Assembly (NCBI GenBank): GCA_900771165.1
Contig: CAAGMX010000160.1
Coordinates: forward strand, 1 to 22,980
Direction: 5' to 3'
Length of the DNA: 22,980 nt
DNA from: Victivallales bacterium
Lineage (GTDB): Bacteria > Verrucomicrobiota > Lentisphaeria > Oligosphaerales > Oligosphaeraceae
Shown here: positions 7,085-15,270 of the stretch, piece after piece
Position numbering within the stretch: the first letter of the stretch is position 1
Layout: each line of letters begins with the position of its first letter
Program-made: the position numbers and the translations under genes
Notes under the pieces: generated by a model
Databases searched by the model: none
What the model was told of the DNA's origin: nothing
The model's input: the letters and a program-made list of their open reading frames with translations, nothing else

Positions 7085-8125
7085 CTACTGGCAGTTGTCC
7101 GGATAGCCGATGTACAGGAGATCCTCCCCCACCATCTCCAGACGGATCCGGGAGAGATGGATGGCCTCCTCCAGGCTGGCGGGGGCGTTTCCCCCCACGG
7201 CGGGCACGGAGTTCCGGCCTCCGATGATCTTGGGGGCCACGAAGAAGAAGATCTGGTTCACCACGCCGCAGGCCAGAGCATTGGCGGCCAGTTCCCCGCC
7301 TCCCTCGATGAGCAGCACGGTCTTGTCCTCCGCTCCCCAGATGGAGAGGAAGGTATCCCAGGCTTCGGGGGTATCGGGCTGGGTTTCCACCAGGGGGCGT
7401 CCGGTGGCCATGGTGAGATGGAGATCGCTGGGGAGGGGCTGGCTGGTCCAGATCACGGGAATGGGCTGCCGGCTCCAGTCGGCGGGTTCCCGGACGGTGA
7501 GCTGGGGATTATCCCTCCGGGCGGTCTGTCCCCCCACCATGATCATGTCGCTGAGCTGGCGGAGCCGGTGGGCCTTGCGGCGGGCCTCGGGGCCGGTGAT
7601 CCATTGGGAGGTGCCGTCAGGCAGGGCGATTTTCCCATCCAGGGAGACTCCCAGCTTCAGGATGACCCAGGGGCGTTTTTTCCGGATCCACCAGAAGAAG
7701 TGTTCATTGAGGCGGTGGCATTCCTCCTCCCGGCAACCGGTCTCCACCTGGATTCCGGCGGCCTGGAGGCGCTCCACGGCGGCTCCCCCATGGGCGGGGT
7801 TCTCGTCCAGGCATCCGATGACCACGCGGCCCACGCCGGAGCGGATGATGGCCTCGCAGCAGGGAGGGGTGCGTCCGGTGGTGGTGCAGGGTTCCAGGGT
7901 CACGTACAAGGTGGCCTGGGAGAGATCCTGGCCGGGGGGAAGAGCCTCCAGGGCGCGAATCTCCGCATGGGCTTCCCCGGCCTTGGCGTGGAAGCCCCGG
8001 GAGAGTTCCGTCTCCCCCTGGGCAATCACGGCCCCCACCATGGGATTGGGGGAACAGAGTCCCCAGCCCTTCTCCGCCTCTTGCAAGGCGACCTGCATCC
8101 ATCGTCGGTCTATGTCACTTAACAT
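7085..8125 (-). CDS. ribD: Bifunctional riboflavin deaminase/reductase RibD
   Basis: 346-aa cytosolic enzyme catalysing the deaminase and reductase steps of riboflavin synthesis. The N-terminal cytidine-deaminase-like domain has SPNPMVGAVI (25-34), HAE (53-55) and PC...GRTPPC (79-89), giving the zinc ligands His53, Cys80 and Cys89 and proton shuttle Glu55. Between the cysteines TTT replaces the common SHH/CHH run. The C-terminal reductase domain (from about 151) starts PWVILKLGVSLDGKIA and includes MVGGQTARRDNPQLTVR and LLIEGGGELAANAL. No Shine-Dalgarno is seen before the ATG, and I found no FMN riboswitch in the 56-bp gap upstream. It is followed by ribE after 41 bp. Confidence 0.95.
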   Translation of the reverse strand: MLSDIDRRWMQVALQEAEKGWGLCSPNPMVGAVIAQGETELSRGFHAKAGEAHAEIRALEALPPGQDLSQATLYVTLEPCTTTGRTPPCCEAIIRSGVGRVVIGCLDENPAHGGAAVERLQAAGIQVETGCREEECHRLNEHFFWWIRKKRPWVILKLGVSLDGKIALPDGTSQWITGPEARRKAHRLRQLSDMIMVGGQTARRDNPQLTVREPADWSRQPIPVIWTSQPLPSDLHLTMATGRPLVETQPDTPEAWDTFLSIWGAEDKTVLLIEGGGELAANALACGVVNQIFFFVAPKIIGGRNSVPAVGGNAPASLEEAIHLSRIRLEMVGEDLLYIGYPDNCQ

Positions 8126-8156
8126 ACAGTGGTTTTTTCAGGGTGGAAACAAGGCG

Positions 8157-8182
8157 GCCTCCCCTGCGGGAGAGGGAGAGGC
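8157..8182 (-). terminator. Weak hairpin between the GT2 and ribD genes
   Basis: GCCTCTCC pairs with GGGGAGGC on the minus strand (8182-8175 with 8164-8157, one G-U pair) around a 10-nt loop, starting within the GT2 stop codon. The following CGCCTTGTTTCC is only a poor U-tract. It may attenuate read-through into ribD, or be incidental. Confidence 0.25.
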
Positions 8183-8934
8183 TACCTGCCGGACATGGCC
8201 CGAAGAAGCCATGCCAGCGCGGGTCGGGGATCCAGGAAGGCCCCGTGGCGGCGGGCGATCCGGTAGGTCTCCCGGCGGGCCAGGGCCCGGCTGGAGTTGG
8301 CCAGCCCCCCCAGCTGCATGTGGATGCCCACGGGATCCAGAAAGCGCCAGGAAATGCCGGCCCGGCGACACCGCCAGATGAAATCGTAGTCGGCGGCAAT
8401 CCGGTATCGCCCGTCGTAGAGCCCTACCTTCTCGTAGGTGCTTCGCCGGAAAAAGGTCCCCGGATGAGGCACCGGCATCCGCCAGGGCAGCTGGCCGAAC
8501 GAGGAGGGGCGGAAGACCCACTCCTTCCGGGGGACCGAAGGATGCATCCGCACCGGAAGAGAAAGCGCCCCCAGGGCGGGATCCTGCTGAAAGGCCTCCC
8601 ACACCCAGGTCAGAACCCCGGGATCGTACCAGTCATCCGCATTGAGGAGGGCCACCACCTCGCCGCGGACCTGGCGCAGCCCCTGGTTCCAGGCGCCGGG
8701 AATGCCCGCCTCCCCCGGCTGGCGCACCTGCCTCTCCCGCCGGAAATCCACCCCCGCCGCCCGGAAGCGGGGTTCCCACTCCGCCAGGAGTTCCCAGGTG
8801 CCGTCCTGGGAGCCGCCGTCCACCAGGAGGTATTCGGCGGGGAGGGTTTCCTGGGCCAGAATGGAGGCCAGGGTCCTGGGAAGGGTTTCGGCGGCGTTCC
8901 AGCAGATGGTGATGAGGGAGATTCCGCCGTTCAT
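8182..8934 (-). CDS. Glycosyltransferase family 2 (GT-A fold)
   Basis: 250-aa inverting glycosyltransferase with a single GT-A domain. The start MNGGISLITICWNAAETLPRTL is the typical first beta strand and donor-binding loop. LLVDGGSQDGT (36-46) and LLNADDWYDP (96-105) supply the nucleotide- and metal-binding acidic residues (the DxD equivalent is NADD). HPGTFFRRSTYEKVGLYDGRYRIAADYDF is the acceptor region common in GT2 enzymes acting on envelope glycans. The C-terminus is short with no obvious membrane anchor. Its ATG overlaps the stop codon of the DUF2304 gene by 4 nt (ATGA), so the two are probably co-translated and may act together at the membrane. Donor and acceptor are unknown. Confidence 0.9.
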   Translation of the reverse strand: MNGGISLITICWNAAETLPRTLASILAQETLPAEYLLVDGGSQDGTWELLAEWEPRFRAAGVDFRRERQVRQPGEAGIPGAWNQGLRQVRGEVVALLNADDWYDPGVLTWVWEAFQQDPALGALSLPVRMHPSVPRKEWVFRPSSFGQLPWRMPVPHPGTFFRRSTYEKVGLYDGRYRIAADYDFIWRCRRAGISWRFLDPVGIHMQLGGLANSSRALARRETYRIARRHGAFLDPRPALAWLLRAMSGR

Positions 8935-9293
8935 GGGGTTTGGGAGGGAGGGGACGGAGGCGTGGCGTCAGAGGGGAGCTGGCGGGGGGAGCGGAGGGCG
9001 ATCTGCCGGGTCACTTCCGTCAGCTGGCGGTCCAGGCGGCGGATGCGGGCCAGGACAATGAGCAGGGCCCCGTAGCCGGCCAGGACGGCCAGATAGAAGA
9101 GAAGGTCGGTGCCCCGGCCCACCCCCACCTTGGCCGCCAGCCAATTGGCGGTCTCCGGGAAGAGAACCAGGAAGACGCCCAGGCAGAACTGGACCACCAG
9201 GAAGAGGCGGGCGCCCAGGCGGCTCTTCAGGGAAGCCAGGGCCACCAGGGTCAGCAGGAGCAGTCCGGCGATGAGGATAATGCGGATGGGCAT
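8931..9293 (-). CDS. DUF2304-family small membrane protein
   Basis: 120 aa with three hydrophobic helices (about 3-20, 29-45 and 65-82) and a charged, proline-rich C-terminal tail. The segment GVGRGTDLLFYLAVLAGYGALLIVLARIRRLDRQLTEVTRQIAL, with RGxDLLFYL and the following amphipathic RxRxLDxQLTxLTRxIAL pattern, is characteristic of DUF2304. Such proteins are typically encoded next to GT2 glycosyltransferases in envelope-glycan loci; their biochemical role is not established. Here the gene is 13 bp downstream of the acyltransferase-ACP-ligase fusion and overlaps the GT2 gene by 4 nt, so the three form a tight cluster. Confidence 0.85.
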   Translation of the reverse strand: MPIRIILIAGLLLLTLVALASLKSRLGARLFLVVQFCLGVFLVLFPETANWLAAKVGVGRGTDLLFYLAVLAGYGALLIVLARIRRLDRQLTEVTRQIALRSPRQLPSDATPPSPPSQTP

Positions 9294-9306
9294 GGGGAGA
9301 GGGCGC

Positions 9307-11946
9307 CTAGGCGGCGGGTTCGCTTTCCAGACGGCTGCGGATGGTGCGGTAGTCGGTCTTTCCGGTGCCCAGCAGGGGGACTTCCGGCCAGAGGCGGACT
9401 TCCCGGATGGAGCAGATGGGGGAGAATCCGTCCTCCCGCAGGGCCTGGTTGGCCTCCTCCCGGGAGACGGCGACGGTGGTCACCAGGGTGATGATGGGGG
9501 CGGCATCGGGGCCGTAGGCCTCCACAGCCAGGGCAGGCCCCTTGGCCAGGGGATTGGGGAAGTGGTTCGCCAGGGACTCCTCCAGGGCAGGCAGGGAAAT
9601 CATCTCCCCGCCGATCTTCACGAAGCGCTTCAGGCGGCCCTTGAAGGTGATATACCCGTCCTGATCCATCTGGACCAGGTCACCGGTGCGGTACCAGTTG
9701 CGGCCGTTGCGCACCACAAAGGGGCTAGCCCCCTTGTAGCCCAAATAGCCGCTGAAGACCGTGTCGCCGCAGACCACCAGCATCCCCGTCTCTCCCGGGG
9801 GGAGCACCTTTCGGCAGTCCTCGTCCATGACCACGCCCTGGGTGCAGGGGAGGAGTTTTCCGATGGTGCCCAAGCGGCAATGCCCCGGCTTGTTCAGGGA
9901 GACCACGGGCCCGCATTCCGTGATGCCGTAGCCTTCGTAGAGTTCCGCCAGAGGCGCCTTCTCGTGGAGGAGGCGGAAGGTGGCTTCGGGGCATTTTTCG
10001 GCGCCGCAGACCACCAGGCGGAGAGTCTCCAGCTGCTGGGAGGTGCCGTTGCGCAGGATATTGGCCACAAAGGTGGGGGTTCCGCAGAAGAAGTTCACCT
10101 TGTAGGCGGCGGTGAGGCGGGCCAGCATGGCGCCCTCGGTGGGATTGGGATGGTAGACCACCCGGATGTTGGAGGCGCAGGGGAAGACGATGCTGAGGAG
10201 AGTGCCGAAGGAATGGAAGGGCGGAAGCATGCCCAGGAGGCAGTAGTCCTTCTGGATCCCCATGTCGGCGGCGGCGTGGGTCACGTCGGTCATGAGATTT
10301 TCATGGGTCAGGGGCACCGCCTTGGGCAGGGTCTCCGAGCCGGAGGTGAAGAGAATCACCGCCGTTTTGGGGATGGGGGCCTTCCAGAGTTTCCGCCACC
10401 AGAGACGGCTGCGGAGGAAGGCCAGCAGCTTCGCCCCCAGGCCGATGGATTCCCGGATGGACTCCACCGTCACAAAGCGGTCTTCCAGGCCCGTGAAATC
10501 CACCCCGGTTCCCTTCAGGCGCTCCACCAGAACCCGGGCCGTGAGGATCTTCTCCAGCCCGGAAGCCTCCACGCAGTGGCGGAGATTCCGGTTACCCACC
10601 GTCCAGTTCAGCATCACGGGCACCTTTCCGGCAAATTGGGCCGCCAGATACATCAGGGTGGCCGCCACGGTGCCCGGCATGAGGATGCCCAGGCGCTCGC
10701 CGGGCAGTTTCTGCAGCTGGGGAGTCAGGGCCATCACCGCCAGCACCATCTTCCGGTTGGTGAAGACACCGCTGGTCTGATCCGCCCACACGGGACGCCC
10801 GGGATCCTTTCTGGCGTTTTTCAGGAAAGCCAGGGGCACGCTCTCCGCCTGGGTGACAGTCAGGGGACGGGGATCATCGTAGTACCACTGGGCGGGCACG
10901 GGCAGGAGGGGTTCCATGCCGGCGCTCTCGCCCATGGCAGCGATCAGCAGGCTTGCCACCGTGCGGAGCTTCTCCGGGCTGGGCACCTCCTTGCCGAACT
11001 CCTGGGCCAGCCACTGCTGGAGTTCCACCACCACCAGGGAATCCAGGCCCAGATCCGTTCCCAGGGTATCCGTATCCCGGATCATGCGCTTCCCCGTCAA
11101 CTCCCGGAGCTTCTCCTTGACCTTCACCCGGATCTCATCGGGAACCCGGCTGGTGTCCTCGGCGGAATTGCAGGCGTCCGGCTCCGGCAGAGTCCGGGGG
11201 CGTCCCCCGAACCAGGTGTAGGGCACGTAGGTATTGGGGCGCATGGCCCGGTTGTAGAAGTTCTCCAGATAGCGGTTCAGGAGATCCTTTTCGGAGCCGT
11301 CGGGCAGATCGTCGGGGCGGGTCACGAATTCAATGGTCACGGGACGCCGGGGCATGAAGAAGATGCCCCCTAGAATCACGTGCCAGAAATGGCGTTTCAG
11401 GCAGACGCCGAAGGGAAGCTGATACCCCTTGGCCCGGCCGAAGTCGCTTCCCCACAATCCCGTGGTGCGCACCAGAACCACCTTGCAGGAGGGATATTCC
11501 TGGAGAATCCGGGAAACCCCGCCGTTGCCCCGCAGATTCTCCATGCGGGAGCGATAGATTCTCCCCGCGGGATAGAAGAGGAGGTTGTCTCCGGCCTTCA
11601 AGGCCTCCACACAGCGCTCAATCTGGGCCAGCACCGCATCGTGGCCCGCCACGCCCGCCACCCCCAGATCCGGCAGAGGCAACACCCGGATGCGCCAGCC
11701 AATGCGCCGCAGAATCGTGGCCCGCACCTGCTTCTCCGTCACCAGGGCCCGGGGATGGAAGCGTCGCCACAGGACGGTGGAGAGAATCACCGGGTCGATG
11801 AGAGCGGGGTGATTGGGCAGGAAGAGAATGCCGGAGCGGCCGTAGCGCTTCACCACCTCGTCCAGTCCTTTGACCCGAATCCGGTAGCGCAGCCGCACGG
11901 CAATGAAGACAACCACCCACAGAAAGAAGACGATCAGGCAGTTCAT
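9307..11946 (-). CDS. Fusion enzyme: PlsC-type acyltransferase + acyl carrier domain + AMP-forming acyl ligase
   Basis: 879 aa from the chosen start. An N-terminal membrane helix (MNCLIVFFLWVVVFIAVRL) leads into a PlsC/LPLAT domain with LPNHPALIDP (HX4D, about 43-52) and FYPAGRIYRSR (from 124), where the usual FPEG glutamate is Ala. An ACP-like domain follows at about 265-340, with DLGLDSLVVVELQQWL placing the phosphopantetheine serine at Ser303. The rest is an adenylating domain: FTSGSETLPKAVPLTHENL (from 533), YGITECGP (from 673), YRTGD (from 752), GRLKRFVKIGGE and the C-terminal lysine in GTGKTDYR (Lys863). Overall it resembles Aas acyl-ACP synthetase/lysophospholipid acyltransferase with an added carrier domain in the middle. 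It probably activates an acyl group, loads it and transfers it to a lipid. ATG 11946 is preferred over 11961: GGGAG lies 8 nt upstream and it overlaps the methyltransferase stop codon (ATGA). Confidence 0.88.
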   Translation of the reverse strand: MNCLIVFFLWVVVFIAVRLRYRIRVKGLDEVVKRYGRSGILFLPNHPALIDPVILSTVLWRRFHPRALVTEKQVRATILRRIGWRIRVLPLPDLGVAGVAGHDAVLAQIERCVEALKAGDNLLFYPAGRIYRSRMENLRGNGGVSRILQEYPSCKVVLVRTTGLWGSDFGRAKGYQLPFGVCLKRHFWHVILGGIFFMPRRPVTIEFVTRPDDLPDGSEKDLLNRYLENFYNRAMRPNTYVPYTWFGGRPRTLPEPDACNSAEDTSRVPDEIRVKVKEKLRELTGKRMIRDTDTLGTDLGLDSLVVVELQQWLAQEFGKEVPSPEKLRTVASLLIAAMGESAGMEPLLPVPAQWYYDDPRPLTVTQAESVPLAFLKNARKDPGRPVWADQTSGVFTNRKMVLAVMALTPQLQKLPGERLGILMPGTVAATLMYLAAQFAGKVPVMLNWTVGNRNLRHCVEASGLEKILTARVLVERLKGTGVDFTGLEDRFVTVESIRESIGLGAKLLAFLRSRLWWRKLWKAPIPKTAVILFTSGSETLPKAVPLTHENLMTDVTHAAADMGIQKDYCLLGMLPPFHSFGTLLSIVFPCASNIRVVYHPNPTEGAMLARLTAAYKVNFFCGTPTFVANILRNGTSQQLETLRLVVCGAEKCPEATFRLLHEKAPLAELYEGYGITECGPVVSLNKPGHCRLGTIGKLLPCTQGVVMDEDCRKVLPPGETGMLVVCGDTVFSGYLGYKGASPFVVRNGRNWYRTGDLVQMDQDGYITFKGRLKRFVKIGGEMISLPALEESLANHFPNPLAKGPALAVEAYGPDAAPIITLVTTVAVSREEANQALREDGFSPICSIREVRLWPEVPLLGTGKTDYRTIRSRLESEPAA

Positions 11947-12494
11947 TCCAGGTTCTCCCATTTTCCGGCGGACGGGGATTGCCGCCGATACTGTCGCAAG
12001 GCGTCAAAAAGTACCACGCCGGCGCAATTCCCCACGTTGATGGAATTTTTGCGGCCGCAGGCAGGCAATAGAAGGAAGGCGTCGCAGAGGGCCAGGGCCT
12101 CCGGAGAGATGCCCAGGGCCTCGTTGCCCAGGACAAAGGCGGCGGGGAACCGGAGAGTGGCCTCCCAATAGCATTGGGCGCCCACCACCGTGTCCACCCC
12201 GTAAATGGTGTATCCCCGCCCCTTCAGCTCCCGCAGGGCCTCCTCCGCATGATCAAAATGCCGGCAGGGCACGGTCTCGTCGCATCCCCGGGCGGTTTTG
12301 GCCAGCTTGTCATGGGGCGGGCAGGGAGTATAGCCGCAGGCGTAGATGGCCTGGGCATTGACGGCGTCCACCAGACGGAAGATGTTCCCCGTATTGTAGG
12401 CACTGCGCAGCGTGTCCAGCACCACCACCACGGGAAGGCTTTCCTCCCGGGGACTCTCCTGGTCCCCCACTCGCATCTGCGGCACGGCATCCAT
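11943..12494 (-). CDS. SpoU/TrmH-family RNA 2'-O-methyltransferase (SPOUT fold)
   Basis: 183-aa protein consisting of a single SPOUT catalytic domain that uses SAM to methylate a ribose of tRNA or rRNA. All three family motifs are visible: motif 1 LDTLRSAYNTGNIFRLVDA (26-44) with the catalytic Arg40, motif 2 FVLGNEALGIS (120-130), and motif 3 LLPACGRKNSINVGNCAGVVLFDALRQY (142-169), where the SAM-binding knot forms. Motif 3 has ACGRKNSINVG rather than the usual MxGxxxSLNV. There is no extra RNA-binding N-domain, so it is closest in size to TrmL- or TrmH-like enzymes; the target nucleotide cannot be assigned. It lies 69 bp after the helicase and overlaps the fusion-enzyme start by 4 nt. Confidence 0.9.
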   Translation of the reverse strand: MDAVPQMRVGDQESPREESLPVVVVLDTLRSAYNTGNIFRLVDAVNAQAIYACGYTPCPPHDKLAKTARGCDETVPCRHFDHAEEALRELKGRGYTIYGVDTVVGAQCYWEATLRFPAAFVLGNEALGISPEALALCDAFLLLPACGRKNSINVGNCAGVVLFDALRQYRRQSPSAGKWENLE

Positions 12495-12563
12495 GTTCTC
12501 TCAAGAGATTCCGGAAAAGGATAAGGGGCAGAGGAGAGAGGGGGGAGAGACAGGAGGGAGGGG

Positions 12564-14285
12564 CTAGCGGCCCCCTACCGGACGGCGGAAGGGAGGACAG
12601 CCCCCACGGCCGCCATAGGAAGAGGAGGAGGAACGGCCAAAGCCCCCGCGGCCCGACCGGCTATGGGAAAAGGCGGAGGAAGAGGAATGCCTCTCCTCCC
12701 GGCTGGGAAGCTTGACCCCGGCGGCCGGAGGCGGCATCACCAGCATCTCCTCCGGCGGCTGCACGGAGGGAAGGGGACGCCCGATGTACTGCTCGATCTC
12801 CGGCATGACAAAGGCGCAGTCCTCGTCCGCAAAGGAGATGGCCCGCCCCTGATGCCCCGCCCGGGCGGTGCGCCCCACCCGGTGGACATAGTCCTCCGCC
12901 TCGTAGGGCAGGTCGTAGTTGAAGACGTGGGTGATGTCATCCACCTGGATGCCGCGTCCCGCCACATCCGTGGCCACCACCACCTTGACGGTGCCATTGC
13001 GGAAGGCCTCCAGGATGTTCAGGCGCCGGTTCTGGTTCACGTCGCCGGAGAGCATTTCGCAGGGGATTCCGTATTTCATCAACTGGTATCGGAGATCTTC
13101 CACATCCCGGCGGCGGTTCCGGAAGATCAAGGCGCGGTGGACATCCTCGTGCTGGAGGACCCAGAGGATGATGGCCAGTTTTTCCTGGGTTGTGCAGGCG
13201 TAGACGGTTTCATTCACGCCCTCGGCCACCACCCGTTCCGGCTCCACCTCCACCACGGCGGGATCGGGGCGCATCCACTGGCTGGCCAGCGCCATGATGT
13301 CCTTGGAGAGAGTGGCGCTGAAGAGCATGGTCTGGCGCTGATCCTTGGAAGGCAGATAGTGGATGATGCGCTTCACATCGGGGATGAAGCCCATATCCAG
13401 CATCCGGTCGGCCTCGTCCAGAATCAGGACCTTCAGCATGGAGGTATCGATCACCCGCTTCTGGAGGAAATCAATGAGCCGCCCGGGGGTGGCCACAATC
13501 AGGTCGCAGCCCGCCTGGAGCAGGCGGCGCTGCCGTTCGTAGTCCATTCCTCCGAAGACCGCCACGGTGCGCAGGGAAGTGTAGACGCTCAGATTATCCG
13601 CATCCTTGGCAATCTGGATGGCCAGCTCCCGGGTGGGGGCCAGCACCAGGGCAAAGGGCTGGTTCAGCTTGCGCCCACTGCCATGACGCACAAACTGATC
13701 CAGCATGGACATGAGGAAGACCGCCGTCTTCCCGGTGCCCGTCTGGGCTTTGCCCGCCAAATCCGCTCCCGTGACCGCCACCGGCAACGCCAGTCCCTGG
13801 ATGGGGGTGCACTTCCGGAACCCCATGTCCTCCAGGGCCGCCCGGAGAATCTCCCGGGCCAGAGGGAAATCCTGGAAATACTTCACGCCCTCCTCCCGGC
13901 TCTCCACCGCAGGAGCCTGCCAGTCCCCGACTTTCTTCTTGTCCAGAATCCGGTGGGCACGCTCCTCCCCCAGACGGGACGCCTCCCCGGACTCCGCACT
14001 CACCGCAGGAGACGCCACCGCGGCAACCCCGTTGCCACGGCCCCCCTTCCCCGCACCGCCACGGGAGGGACGCCCCCCCTGACGACTGCTCCCGGAAGAG
14101 GACTCCCCACGGGCCTCCGGCTTCCTCTCCCCCGCCCCACGGCGGCGAGAAGGCTTGCGCCCCTCCTCAGAGGAAGGCGCAGAAGAAGAACGGGAGGAAG
14201 GGGCAGCGCCTTCGGCAGGCGCAGAACCGCCCCGGAACAGGGAACAAAGCCCCTTCCAGGCACGACTGAATAGACTGGAACTCAA
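12564..14285 (-). CDS. DEAD-box ATP-dependent RNA helicase
   Basis: 573 aa with the full two-domain helicase core and low-complexity tails. The N-terminus (about 20-100) is Ser/Gly/Arg/Lys-rich and the last 45 residues are Ser/Gly/Arg-rich (GRGGFGRSSSSSYGGRGG), likely RNA-contacting disordered segments. Core motifs: Q motif (FRKCTPIQGLALP, 156-168), Walker A AQTGTGKT (180-187), PTRELA (217-222), TPGR (266-269), DEAD (290-293), SAT (323-325) and HRVGRTARAG (468-477). Likely roles are ribosome assembly, mRNA turnover or cold adaptation, as for RhlE/CsdA-type enzymes. The start is TTG at 14285, with AGGAGT 5 nt upstream. A lone -10-like TATATT lies about 117 nt upstream (14408-14403) without a clear -35. 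Confidence 0.93.
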   Translation of the reverse strand: MSSSLFSRAWKGLCSLFRGGSAPAEGAAPSSRSSSAPSSEEGRKPSRRRGAGERKPEARGESSSGSSRQGGRPSRGGAGKGGRGNGVAAVASPAVSAESGEASRLGEERAHRILDKKKVGDWQAPAVESREEGVKYFQDFPLAREILRAALEDMGFRKCTPIQGLALPVAVTGADLAGKAQTGTGKTAVFLMSMLDQFVRHGSGRKLNQPFALVLAPTRELAIQIAKDADNLSVYTSLRTVAVFGGMDYERQRRLLQAGCDLIVATPGRLIDFLQKRVIDTSMLKVLILDEADRMLDMGFIPDVKRIIHYLPSKDQRQTMLFSATLSKDIMALASQWMRPDPAVVEVEPERVVAEGVNETVYACTTQEKLAIILWVLQHEDVHRALIFRNRRRDVEDLRYQLMKYGIPCEMLSGDVNQNRRLNILEAFRNGTVKVVVATDVAGRGIQVDDITHVFNYDLPYEAEDYVHRVGRTARAGHQGRAISFADEDCAFVMPEIEQYIGRPLPSVQPPEEMLVMPPPAAGVKLPSREERHSSSSAFSHSRSGRGGFGRSSSSSYGGRGGCPPFRRPVGGR

Positions 14286-14290
14286 AATGG

Positions 14291-14296
14291 ACTCCT
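14291..14296 (-). promoter_or_regulatory. Ribosome binding site that fixes a TTG start for the DEAD-box helicase
   Basis: AGGAGT on the minus strand is separated by 5 nt from TTG at 14285. No ATG in frame lies near, so the helicase is read from TTG. The arrangement matches that of yajC. Confidence 0.75.
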
Positions 14297-14505
14297 GATT
14301 CTAGAGGGAAAAACCGGAAAAATAACACCGCACCAGGGACAACAGGGCAGGCACACAATGCCCCAACCCCTCGCCCCAGCGCATTTTCGAGGTAAGTCAC
14401 TTAATATAACCCCCGCACTCGCCCCTCTCCTATCCCCCTGCCCCCCGGGGCGGAGAACCACTGGCTCCTTGCGCATTTCCCCTGGGCGGAAAACCTTGGC
14501 GGAGG

Positions 14506-14543
14506 GAAAAACAAGGGCCCTTCGCACGGTGGCGAGGGGCCCT
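14506..14543 (-). terminator. Rho-independent terminator of the cysteine-rich orphan gene
   Basis: AGGGCCC + GCGAG-type arms (14514-14525 with 14532-14543) form a 12-bp stem with one G-U pair and a 6-nt loop. On the minus strand the stem is followed by TTGTTTTT, a good U-tract. It begins 32 nt after the stop codon of the gene at 14576 and isolates that gene from the helicase. Confidence 0.85.
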
Positions 14544-14575
14544 GATTCGTATGAGAAGATGTGCGGGATGGGAGG

Positions 14576-15064
14576 CTACCGGCGGCGCATATTCACGGCC
14601 CGGGCCTCGTTCTGCGCCATCTGCAGGAAGGGGCACTTGGTGGGGATGTCGCAGCAGCAGCGGTAGGCCATGTTCAGATCCACATACTTGTAGGGCATGG
14701 TGCGGCCGTGGCGCTGGGCCACCTTCAGGCCGTAGGACTTCACGGCGCCGCAGTCCCCGGCGATGCCGTCATACTCGGGGATCAGGTTGCCATCGGGTCC
14801 GGTCTTGGCCGTCATGATCTTCTTCCAGCCGAAGTTGGGGGCGTAGTGGCACTTCACGTGCTCCCGCAGCTGGGTGGTCAGTTCCGTGTTGTTCAGCCCC
14901 TGGGCCCACTCGGGGACCTCCACCTTGAAGGCCTCGTCATAGACGTTCTTGTTGGGCTTGGGCTCCGGCGGCGGAGGCGCATTGCGATCCGGGGCGGCCG
15001 GCCCCCGCGTCTCGGGCTGCTGGGGCTTGTGAAGGAAAGAAAAAAGGCGATCGAAGAAAGACAT
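14576..15064 (-). CDS. Cysteine-rich hypothetical protein
   Basis: 162-aa protein that I do not recognise. The first 12 residues (MSFFDRLFSFLH) could form an amphipathic helix; residues 14-40 are a proline-rich linker (PPPPEPKPNKN). The remaining 120 residues look like a compact domain with six cysteines: Cys72 (KCHY), Cys105 (GDCGAVK), the run Cys136-138 (RCCCDIP) and Cys144 (KCPF). The spacing CCC-x5-C plus distant Cys/His suggests metal binding or disulfides, but no known zinc-finger or iron-sulfur pattern is matched. There is no signal peptide, so a cytoplasmic site is more likely. It is a single-gene unit: its own strong terminator lies downstream and a divergent gene upstream. Only a weak AAGG precedes the ATG. 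Confidence 0.8.
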   Translation of the reverse strand: MSFFDRLFSFLHKPQQPETRGPAAPDRNAPPPPEPKPNKNVYDEAFKVEVPEWAQGLNNTELTTQLREHVKCHYAPNFGWKKIMTAKTGPDGNLIPEYDGIAGDCGAVKSYGLKVAQRHGRTMPYKYVDLNMAYRCCCDIPTKCPFLQMAQNEARAVNMRRR

Positions 15065-15270
15065 GGTACCTTGAAAGACGGGTTCGGCGAATTATGGTTG
15101 CCCCCTAAGCCAATGACCTCCGCACGCTCTTTCCCTCCTCGCCAAAGTCACCCTTGACCAAGGAAGCCAGATCTGCGGACTCTGGCGCGGCGCCGGAAAC
15201 ACCTCCCTCCAGGGAATGGAAACCAGGCACGGAGCGCCAAATATAACTCGAAACATTTTTTTTGCCATTC

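Noticed and set aside
8102..8181. FMN riboswitch ahead of ribD
   Set aside because: The gap to the upstream gene is only 56 bp and lacks the conserved RFN elements; only a weak hairpin is there.
9109..11373. Long plus-strand open frame (about 750 codons) opposite the acyltransferase-ACP-ligase gene
   Set aside because: Mirror frame of a well-supported enzyme with the same His/Gly/Gln-rich composition; no motif and no start signal.
14395..14410. GTCACTTAA(T/C)ATA shared by the helicase upstream region and the ribD start region (about 8114)
   Set aside because: A 12-of-13 match between two sites, one of which overlaps the ribD start codon; probably chance, with no further copies seen.
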